DNA of 64,000 bases from assembly GCF_016862975.1 (NCBI RefSeq), contig NZ_BONZ01000017.1, positions 1 through 64,000 of the forward strand, read 5' to 3'. Below the pieces are notes generated by a model. It did no database searches and had not been told where the DNA came from. It saw nothing but the letters and a program-made list of their open reading frames with translations. This document shows positions 56,246-64,000 of this stretch, in pieces. Both the position numbers and the translations under genes were made by a program. This DNA is from Rugosimonospora africana (GTDB taxonomy: Bacteria > Actinomycetota > Actinomycetes > Mycobacteriales > Micromonosporaceae). Within the stretch, counting starts at the first letter, position 1. Each line of letters opens with the position of its first letter.

Positions 56246-57865
56246 ATGTCCGCCCTGTCCTACGCCAACGGTCCGTCCGCGATTCCCCTGCTCGGCGACA
56301 CGATCGGTGCCAACCTCGCGGCCGCCGTCGCCCGCTTCCCGGACCGGGAGGCGCTGGTCGACGTGCCCAGCGGCCGCCGGTGGACCTATCGCGAATTCGC
56401 CGCCGACGTGCGGCGGGTCGCGCTCGGCCTGCTCGCCCTCGGGGTGGACCGGGGTGAGCGGGTCGGCATCTGGGCGCCGAACGTTCCGGAGTGGGTGCTC
56501 GTCCAGTACGCCACGGCCCGGATCGGCGCGATCCTGGTGAACATCAACCCGGCGTACCGCAGTCACGAGCTGTCCTACGTGCTGCAACAGGCCGGCATCC
56601 GTACGCTCGTCGCGGCCGAGGCGTTCAAGACGTCGGACTACCGGGCGATGGTGAACGAGGTGCGCCCCGCCTGCCCGGCGCTGCGTGAGGTCGTCTACCT
56701 CGGTACCGCCGGCTGGTCAGACCTGCTCGACCGGGCCGCCGCCGTCGACCCTGCCGAGCTGGCCGCCCGGGAGGCCATGCTCACCTTCGACGACGCGATC
56801 AACATCCAGTACACCTCGGGTACCACCGGCTTCCCCAAGGGCGCCACGCTGTCCCACCACAACATCCTCAACAACGGGTTCTTCGTCGCCGAGGGCCAGG
56901 GCATCTCCGAGGCGGACCGGATCTGCGTACCCGTGCCGTTCTACCACTGCTTCGGCATGGTCATGGGCAACCTCGGCGCGACCAGCCACGGCGCCTGCGT
57001 CGTGATCCCGGGCCCGGCGTTCGAGCCTGCCGCCACCCTGCGTGCCGTCGCGGCCGAACGGTGCACCGTGCTGTACGGCGTACCCACCATGTTCATCGCC
57101 GAGCTGGCCGACCCGTCGCTGCCCGAGCACGACCTGTCCAGCCTGCGCACCGGCGTGATGGCCGGCTCGCCGTGCCCGGTCGAGGTGATGAAGCGGGTGA
57201 TCAGCGAGCTGGGCATGGCCGAGGTGACCATCTGCTACGGGATGACCGAGACCTCTCCGGTGTCCTGCCAGACCGGGCGCGACGACGACCTGGAGCGCCG
57301 GGTGGCCACGGTGGGCGCGGCGCACCCGCACGTCGAGGTGAAAGTCGTCGACCCGGCCACCGGCGCGCCGGTACCCCGGGGGCAGGCCGGTGAGCTGTGC
57401 ACCCGCGGGTACAGCGTGATGCTCGGGTACTGGAACATGCCCGACATGACCGCGGAGTCCATCGACACGGCGCGGTGGATGCACACCGGTGACCTGGCGG
57501 TGATGGACCCGGACGGGTACCTGTCGATCGTCGGGCGCATCAAGGACATGGTGATCCGGGGCGGCGAGAACATCTACCCGCGCGAGATCGAGGAGTTCCT
57601 CTACACCCACCCGGACATCGTCGACGCGCAGGTGATCGGCGTCCCCGACGCCAAGTACGGCGAGGAGCTGGTGGCCTGGGTGAAACTGCGCGAGGGGGTC
57701 GCCGAGTTCGGCGCCGAAGAGCTGCGCGCCTTCTGTGCCGGCAAGCTCGCGCACTACAAGATTCCGCGGTACGTGCGGGTGGTGGACAGCTTCCCGATGA
57801 CCGTGACCGGAAAGGTGCGCAAGGTGGAGATGCGCGAGGTTTCCATCGCCGAACTGGGTGGCTGA
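56246..57865 (+). CDS. Fatty-acid-CoA ligase (AMP-binding)
   Basis: 539 aa, ANL superfamily. The P-loop is [12 protein letters not shown], then [10 protein letters not shown], and the hinge [23 protein letters not shown] is followed by [13 protein letters not shown]. The catalytic lysine is in [11 protein letters not shown]. It activates a medium- or long-chain acid as acyl-AMP and then acyl-CoA, feeding beta-oxidation (compare fadAB at 12.5-15.8 kb). The ATG at 56246 has GGAG 6 bases upstream. Divergent from padR. Confidence 0.92.
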   Translation: MSALSYANGPSAIPLLGDTIGANLAAAVARFPDREALVDVPSGRRWTYREFAADVRRVALGLLALGVDRGERVGIWAPNVPEWVLVQYATARIGAILVNINPAYRSHELSYVLQQAGIRTLVAAEAFKTSDYRAMVNEVRPACPALREVVYLGTAGWSDLLDRAAAVDPAELAAREAMLTFDDAINIQYTSGTTGFPKGATLSHHNILNNGFFVAEGQGISEADRICVPVPFYHCFGMVMGNLGATSHGACVVIPGPAFEPAATLRAVAAERCTVLYGVPTMFIAELADPSLPEHDLSSLRTGVMAGSPCPVEVMKRVISELGMAEVTICYGMTETSPVSCQTGRDDDLERRVATVGAAHPHVEVKVVDPATGAPVPRGQAGELCTRGYSVMLGYWNMPDMTAESIDTARWMHTGDLAVMDPDGYLSIVGRIKDMVIRGGENIYPREIEEFLYTHPDIVDAQVIGVPDAKYGEELVAWVKLREGVAEFGAEELRAFCAGKLAHYKIPRYVRVVDSFPMTVTGKVRKVEMREVSIAELGG

Positions 57866-57933
57866 TTGCCTCCGGCCGGCTTTCGGCGCTCGCCGGATCC
57901 GATCGGATCTCGATAAAGCGTGATCGGGCGACG

Positions 57934-57958
57934 GCCGCACCGGATTTATCGGTGCGGC
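57934..57958 (+). terminator. Hairpin after the acyl-CoA ligase gene
   Basis: GCCGCACCG pairs with CGGTGCGGC around GATTTAT, 69 bases past the stop codon. A weak T-run (TTTTT) follows about 17 bases later. Confidence 0.55.
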
Positions 57959-58026
57959 ATGTTCGCGGCCCGCGAGTTTTTCCTTGCTGGAGCGTGATCG
58001 CGCGCTGACCCCAACCCGTAACGAAA

Positions 58027-58040
58027 TGGGAACGCTCCCA
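58027..58040. promoter_or_regulatory. CebR-type operator box 1
   Basis: TGGGAACGCTCCCA, a near-perfect palindrome and one base from the Streptomyces CebR consensus TGGGAGCGCTCCCA. It abuts the -35 of the operon. Confidence 0.75.
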
Positions 58041-58048
58041 AGGCGGTC

Positions 58049-58077
58049 TTGACAGTCTCGAAACTCGGCGGCAGTCT
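58049..58077 (+). promoter_or_regulatory. Promoter of the cellobiose operon
   Basis: TTGACA (58049-58054), a 17-base spacer and CAGTCT (58072-58077). It is placed between the two operator boxes, so binding at both should block polymerase. Confidence 0.6.
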
Positions 58078-58079
58078 CA

Positions 58080-58093
58080 TGGGAGCGCTCCCG
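58080..58093. promoter_or_regulatory. CebR-type operator box 2
   Basis: TGGGAGCGCTCCCG, one base from the CebR consensus. It overlaps the predicted transcription start. Confidence 0.78.
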
Positions 58094-58237
58094 AGCCCTG
58101 TGGCGCAAGCCACAGGCTCCACTCACGGTGTGGCGTCCCGGTACGGCCAGTGATGGCGTCCCGGGCACACCCCAACGAGAAGGCCGGCCCCGGCCGGCAC
58201 CTTCGCCACACATCGCGACCTGAGAGGGGTCATAAGG

Positions 58238-59554
58238 ATGGGCGTCATCTCGCGCCGCCGTGGTTTCGCGGCGGTCGCTGTGGTCGCCGCTGCGGCGCTC
58301 GTCGCGGCGGCAGGCTGCGGCAAGAGCGACGATTCTTCCTCTGGAGGGAAGATCACGCTGTCGGTCACCGTGTTCGGAGACTTCGGCTACGGCAAAGCGG
58401 GTCTGTACGACAAGTACATGCAGGAGCACCCGAATATCAAGATCAAGGAACTCGGCAACGGCCAGGGCCTCACGGACGAGAACACCAAGCTCGACCAGAC
58501 GCTCGCCGCGGGTGCCGGTGCCGGTGACATCGTGGCGCTCGAAGAGGGCACCGTCACCAAATACAAGGGCCTCGCGCAGGACTTCGTCGACCTGAACCAA
58601 TATGGCGGCGCCGCGCTCAAGGACAACTTCCTGCCGTGGAAGTTCCAGGAGGGCAGCACCGCCGACGGCAAGCTGCTCGGCCTGGGCACCGACGCCGGGT
58701 CGATGGCGATCTGCTACCGCACCGACATGTTCAAGGCGGCGAACCTGCCGACCGACCGCACCGCGGTGGGCAACCTGTGGCCGACCTGGGACGCCTACCT
58801 CGCTCAGGGGCAGAAGTTCGCGGCTTCGCCGGCCGGCAAGACGGCCAAGTGGGTGGACGCGGCGACCAACCTGTACAACAACATCCTGATGCAGGTCGCC
58901 GGCGCCAACACCGGCTACACCTACTACGACAAGTCCAACAAGCTCGTGCTGGACTCGAACCCGGACATCAAGGCGGCCTACGACCTGACCACGAAGGCGA
59001 TCGGCGAGGGCCTGTCGGCCGGCGAGATCTCCTTCTCCGACGAGTGGACGGCCGGCTTCAAGAACTCCAAGTTCGCCACCATCGCCTGCCCCGCGTGGAT
59101 GCTCACGAACATCAAGCAGAGCGCCGGTGACGGGCTGTCCGGCAAGTGGGATGTGGCCAAGGCACCCGGCGACGGCGGCAACTGGGGCGGCTCGTTCCTC
59201 GCCGTCACCAAGCAGAGCAAGCACCCGGCCGAGGCCGCGGATCTGGTGAAGTTCCTGACCAGCCCCGACAGTCAGCTGGCCGTGTTCCAGAAGGCGAACA
59301 ACCTGCCGTCCTCGCCGAAGGTCTACGACAACCCCGACTTCCAGGCGTTGAAGGACCCGTACTTCAACAACGCGCCGGTCGGACAGATCTTCGGGGCGGG
59401 CGCGCTGTCGCTGAAGCCGGTCTACCTCGGGCCGAAGAACAACGACGTGCGTACCGCGGTGGAGGCCACCCTGCAGGCGGTCGAACAGGGCCAGAAGACG
59501 CCGGCCCAAGCCTGGCAACTCGCGCTCTCCACGGGCGCGGCGGCGGCCAAGTAG
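58238..59554 (+). CDS. cebE: Cellobiose/cello-oligosaccharide-binding lipoprotein (CebE-like)
   Basis: 438-aa family-1 extracellular solute-binding protein. The signal peptide ends in the lipobox VAAAGC, followed by a short Ser/Gly linker. The mature region (VTVFGDFGYGKAGLYDKYM, LAAGAGAGDIVALEEG, DEWTAGFKNSKFATIACPAW) fits oligosaccharide binders. Function is inferred from the operon (two permeases, GH1 beta-glucosidase, LacI regulator) and the CebR boxes upstream. As in Streptomyces, no ATPase gene adjoins; a shared MsiK-type ATPase elsewhere would energise uptake. Confidence 0.85.
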   Translation: MGVISRRRGFAAVAVVAAAALVAAAGCGKSDDSSSGGKITLSVTVFGDFGYGKAGLYDKYMQEHPNIKIKELGNGQGLTDENTKLDQTLAAGAGAGDIVALEEGTVTKYKGLAQDFVDLNQYGGAALKDNFLPWKFQEGSTADGKLLGLGTDAGSMAICYRTDMFKAANLPTDRTAVGNLWPTWDAYLAQGQKFAASPAGKTAKWVDAATNLYNNILMQVAGANTGYTYYDKSNKLVLDSNPDIKAAYDLTTKAIGEGLSAGEISFSDEWTAGFKNSKFATIACPAWMLTNIKQSAGDGLSGKWDVAKAPGDGGNWGGSFLAVTKQSKHPAEAADLVKFLTSPDSQLAVFQKANNLPSSPKVYDNPDFQALKDPYFNNAPVGQIFGAGALSLKPVYLGPKNNDVRTAVEATLQAVEQGQKTPAQAWQLALSTGAAAAK

Positions 59555-59753
59555 AGCGGGCCGCGGTCGACCGGCAACGGGATCGGTTCCGGGTGATGAC
59601 GGCGGACGGGCCAGCAACCAGGGGCTCGGCCACCGCATCACCCGGCTGCCGGTTGCCCCTTGGCACCGCCGGCGGCCGCACGACCCAGGCCGGCCGAGGG
59701 CGGTGGCGCGGGAGTGCCCCGCCCGCCCGGCGGCCCTCGACCAGGAGAATCAG
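59555..59753. other. Intercistronic region between cebE and cebF
   Basis: 199 GC-rich bases without a gene. Several short stems can form, for example GGCGCGGG with CCCCGCC near 59706. Such a spacer could partly terminate or stabilise the message and give more binding protein than permease. Confidence 0.4.
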
Positions 59754-60743
59754 ATGAGCCTGCACCTCGACGCGACGCCCGCGCACGGCCCCACCGGCGC
59801 GGCCAGACAGGCACCCCCACCCCGACCCCAACGATCCGTGCGGCACCGGCTGACCTGGCTGGACATCAAGGGTTCGCCGTATCTGTACGTCGCCCCGTTC
59901 TTCATCATCTTCGCCGCCTTCATGCTCTACCCGCTGATCTACACGGCCTACGTGTCCACCCGGAACTGGACGCTCGGCGCGCCGGACTCCACGCCGGCCG
60001 GCCTGGCGAACTTCCGCGAACTCTGGCACGACAGCCAGTTCTGGACCGCGGTCGGCAACACCTTCGGCATCTTCGTCATCTCCACGGTGCCCCAGCTGCT
60101 CCTGGCGCTGTTCCTGGCGAACCTGCTCAACCGGGCCATTCGCGGACGGGTGTTCTTCCGGATCGGCATGGTCGTCCCGATCGTCACCTCCACCGCCGTC
60201 ATCGGCCTGGTGTTCAGCCAGCTGTTCAGCAAGGACTTCGGCTTCATCAACTACCTGCTGCAGGGCATCGGTGTGCACCACATCGACTGGAAGTCGACGA
60301 AGTGGAGTTCCTGGATCGCCGTCGCCACGATGGTGAACTGGCGGTGGACCGGGTACAACGCGCTGATCTACCTGGCCGCGATGCAGACGATCCCCAAGGA
60401 CATCTACGAGTCGGCCGCGCTCGACGGTGCCCGGCCGTCCACCCAGTTCTGGCGGATCACGCTGCCGATGCTGCGTCCCACGATCATCTTCACGGTGATC
60501 ATGTCGACCATCGGCGGCCTGCAGCTGTTCGGTGAACCGGCCCTGTTCGGCAGCGGCTCGCACTACCTGCAAGGCGGCTCGCTGCACCAGTTCCAGACCG
60601 TGACGATGTACCTGCTCCAGGAGATGTTCGAGCGCTCCCGGCTGGGCTACGCCGGCGCCATCGCGTGGGTGCTGTTCCTGATGATCCTCGTCACCTCACT
60701 GCTCAATTTCCTGGTCATCCGCCGGATCAACTCGGACAAGTGA
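59754..60743 (+). CDS. cebF: Cellobiose ABC transporter permease (CebF-like)
   Basis: 329-aa MalF-type permease with six helices. A basic, Pro-rich N-terminus precedes FFIIFAAFMLYPLIYTAYVS. The EAA-type cytoplasmic loop is IYESAALDGARPSTQFWRI. The ATG at 59754 has AGGAG upstream. It pairs with the next permease. Confidence 0.88.
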   Translation: MSLHLDATPAHGPTGAARQAPPPRPQRSVRHRLTWLDIKGSPYLYVAPFFIIFAAFMLYPLIYTAYVSTRNWTLGAPDSTPAGLANFRELWHDSQFWTAVGNTFGIFVISTVPQLLLALFLANLLNRAIRGRVFFRIGMVVPIVTSTAVIGLVFSQLFSKDFGFINYLLQGIGVHHIDWKSTKWSSWIAVATMVNWRWTGYNALIYLAAMQTIPKDIYESAALDGARPSTQFWRITLPMLRPTIIFTVIMSTIGGLQLFGEPALFGSGSHYLQGGSLHQFQTVTMYLLQEMFERSRLGYAGAIAWVLFLMILVTSLLNFLVIRRINSDK

Positions 60744-60753
60744 AGGAGATGTG

Positions 60754-61667
60754 ATGGCGACGACCTACCCACCCGCGCACGCCCGGCAGGACCGGCACGA
60801 GCAGCGCGAGCGCCGGCCCGCCCGGCTCCGATCGGCGTCCGGCCGGCTGTGGCGCACCAGCCCGCTGACGTACATCACGCTGGTCGCGGCCCTGCTCCTG
60901 TCGGTGTTCCCGCTGTACGTCATGATCGTCGGGGCGACGGAGTCCAACGACGCGATCTTCAAGATGCCGCCGTCGCTGGTTCCCGGCGGCCGGCTGACGC
61001 ACAACCTGCAGGCGGTCTTCTCCAACGTCGACGCGAACGTGGCCAAGGGCCTGCTCAACTCGATCATCATCTCGAGCAGCGTGACCGTGTCGGTGGTGTT
61101 CTTCTCCTCGCTGGCCGGCTTCGCGTTCGCCAAGCTGCACTTCCGTGGCAAGAACGCGCTTCTCCTGGTGATCCTCGGCAGCATGATGATCCCGGTCCAG
61201 ATCGGTCTGATCCCGCTGTTCCTGATGATGGTCAAGCTGGGCTGGGAGAACCACCTGGCGGCGGTGATCGTGCCGGCTCTGGTCAACGGCTTCGGCGTGT
61301 TCCTCATGCGGCAGTACGCCAGCCAGGCGGTCCCCGACGAGCTGATCGAGGCGGCACGCATCGACGGCAGCAACACCTGGGGGATCTACTGGCACGTCGT
61401 CCTGCCCGCGCTGCGTCCGGCCGCCGCGGTTCTGGGGATCTTCACGTTCATGCAGACCTGGAATGACTTTCTCTGGCCCCTGGTCGCCCTGCAGGACCCG
61501 GAGAACCCGACCGTTCTGCTCTCCCTGCGCAACCTGGGCAACGGGTATTACCAGGACTACGCGCAGGTCTTCGCCGGTACAGCGGTGGCGACCGTGCCGC
61601 TGCTGATCGTCTTCATTCTGCTCGGCCGTCAGATCATCGGCGGCATCATGGAAGGTGCTCTCAAAGC

Positions 61668-61671
<4 letters not shown>
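60754..61671 (+). CDS. cebG: Cellobiose ABC transporter permease (CebG-like)
   Basis: 305-aa MalG-type permease with six helices. ITLVAALLLSVFPLYVMIVG is helix 1, and the EAA loop reads LIEAARIDGSNTWGIYWHVV. The ATG at 60754 has GAAGGAG 5 bases upstream, 10 bases after cebF. It overlaps the beta-glucosidase start by 4 bases. Confidence 0.88.
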
Positions 61672-63098
<1,427 letters not shown>

Positions 63099-63135
63099 GG
63101 AGGCGATCAACCGCGAACCGGCGAGGAGAACTGAC

Positions 63136-64000
63136 ATGACGACCCAGCGAACCCGGTCCGCCGGGCGACCCACGCTGGACGAGGTGGCCGCTCGGGCGGG
63201 TGTCGGACGTGGCACCGTGTCTCGGGTCGTCAACGGATCACCCCAGGTGAGCCCCGAAGCCAAGGCCGCTGTCCAGCGAGCGATCGAGGAGTTGGGCTAT
63301 GTCCCGAACCGGGCGGCGCGAGCGCTGGTGACTCAACGCAACGACTCCGTGGCGCTCGTGGTGTCCGAATCCGAGGCCAGGGTGTTCGGGGAGCCGTTCT
63401 TCGCCGGAATCATCCGAGGCATCAGCAGCGTGCTTCTGGAGACTCCGCTCCAGCTGTGGCTGGCCATGGCCCAGTCACCGGAGGAGCGCGACCGGGTCAA
63501 CCAGCACCTGACCCGCCAGCACGTGGACGGCGTGCTGCTGCTGTCCCTGCACGATGACGATCCGCTGCCCGGCCGGCTGCGCGAGCGGGGCCTGCCCGCG
63601 GTTCTCGGCGGCCGGCCGGCCGGCATGCTGGTACCCGACGACCAGCCGGTCAACTTCGTGGACGTGGACAACGCCGGCGGCGCCCGGCTGGCCGTGGCGC
63701 ATCTCGCCGCGTCGGGTCGCAGGCAGATCGCGGTGATCGCCGGGCCGCAGGACATGGCCGTGGGTGTCCACCGGCTCGCTGGGTACCGGCAGGAGATCGT
63801 GGAGGCCGGGCTCAAGCTGGATGAGGCGCTGATCGGGTACGGCGACTTCAGCGAGGAGAGCGGCGCGCGGGCGATGCGTGAGCTGCTGTCCGCCCGGCCC
63901 GGCATCGACGGGCTGTTCGCCGCGTCGGACCTGATGGCGTTCGGTGCGATGCGGGTGCTCAAGGACCGCGGCCGGCGCATCCCGTCGGACGTCGCGGTGG
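63136..64000 (+). CDS. cebR: LacI-family regulator, CebR-like (cut by window end)
   Basis: 288 residues are visible. The helix-turn-helix is LDEVAARAGVGRGTVSRVVNG, with the AARAL hinge motif (PNRAARALVTQR). The ligand domain follows (VALVVSESEARVFGEPFFAGII, LFAASDLMAFGAMRVL). In Streptomyces CebR represses the same genes and is released by cellobiose. Here it lies downstream of bglC on the same strand, 37 bases after its stop, so it would be induced with the operon. The ATG at 63136 has GAGGAG 7 bases upstream. Confidence 0.85.
   Translation, partial: MTTQRTRSAGRPTLDEVAARAGVGRGTVSRVVNGSPQVSPEAKAAVQRAIEELGYVPNRAARALVTQRNDSVALVVSESEARVFGEPFFAGIIRGISSVLLETPLQLWLAMAQSPEERDRVNQHLTRQHVDGVLLLSLHDDDPLPGRLRERGLPAVLGGRPAGMLVPDDQPVNFVDVDNAGGARLAVAHLAASGRRQIAVIAGPQDMAVGVHRLAGYRQEIVEAGLKLDEALIGYGDFSEESGARAMRELLSARPGIDGLFAASDLMAFGAMRVLKDRGRRIPSDVAV

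Larger units (their letters stand above)
57866..58237. other. Regulatory intergenic region of the cellobiose operon
   Basis: 372 bases. It contains, in order, the hairpin at 57934, a GC-poor stretch, operator box 1, the promoter, operator box 2 and a leader of about 150 bases before cebE. No open frame here looks like a gene. Confidence 0.6.

Noticed and set aside
56717-59641. Very long minus-strand open frame (974 codons) antisense to the acyl-CoA ligase and cebE
   Set aside because: Its sequence is a mirror of two clear genes, is rich in His/Arg/Gly/Val repeats and has no domain. Such frames are usual opposite high-GC genes.

Overview
The window is 64 kb of very GC-rich chromosomal DNA that looks actinobacterial, most likely from the Micromonosporales. 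The evidence is the codon bias, frequent GTG starts, many 4-base ATGA/GTGA gene overlaps, leaderless TANNNT promoters, and actinobacterial gene neighbourhoods (K+ transport/RNA methyltransferase/dxs; RNase D/DUF3000/hemE; hemG/hemQ/msrB). The genus-level call is an inference. No rRNA, tRNA, CRISPR array, transposase or phage gene was seen. About 57 protein genes fill most of the sequence.

Layout. 1-12.5 kb: an RCK (TrkA) protein divergent from a KimA-like K+ importer, a TrmA-type RNA methyltransferase, dxs, a pair of membrane-anchored beta-propeller proteins, an OmpR-type two-component pair, gluconokinase and a VOC protein. 12.5-17.4 kb (minus): a FadB/FadA beta-oxidation operon with an upstream palindrome, and RNase D. 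17.6-28 kb: an HtrA-like protease and several single-pass proteins with long proline-rich cytoplasmic tails, DUF3000, hemE, a large membrane protein with a 15-bp tandem repeat in its tail, and a three-gene operon of proline-rich/exported proteins of unknown function. 28-37.7 kb: DUF3140 with a duplicated 5' end, an SDR, hemG-hemQ (coproheme branch of haem synthesis), GNAT, msrB, an acyltransferase, a stand-alone LigD-type polymerase, two tiny paralogous membrane proteins (one broken by an in-frame TGA), DUF5655 and a secreted peptidase. 38-43.5 kb: a LacI regulator divergent from a FrcACB-like sugar ABC operon, followed by a ROK kinase.

44-52.4 kb (minus) is the most notable block: herA, sbcD(mre11), sbcC(rad50), nurA and an AlkA-like glycosylase in one tightly coupled operon. 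It reproduces the archaeal HerA-Mre11-Rad50-NurA end-resection set and order. 52-57.9 kb: a pyrimidine reductase, a Cys-rich micro-protein, a pRiA4b ORF-3 protein, an unknown 401-aa protein, a methyltransferase, and PadR with an 18-bp-arm operator divergent from an acyl-CoA ligase. 57.9-64 kb: a complete cellobiose-type operon (cebEFG, bglC, LacI regulator cut by the window end) with two CebR-type boxes around its promoter.

Non-coding structure is rich. Six copies of a 50-bp imperfect palindromic repeat, 60-bp repeats in front of the ROK gene, several short tandem duplications at gene ends, and at least fourteen TANNNT hexamers placed 6-8 nt before start codons were found by eye.
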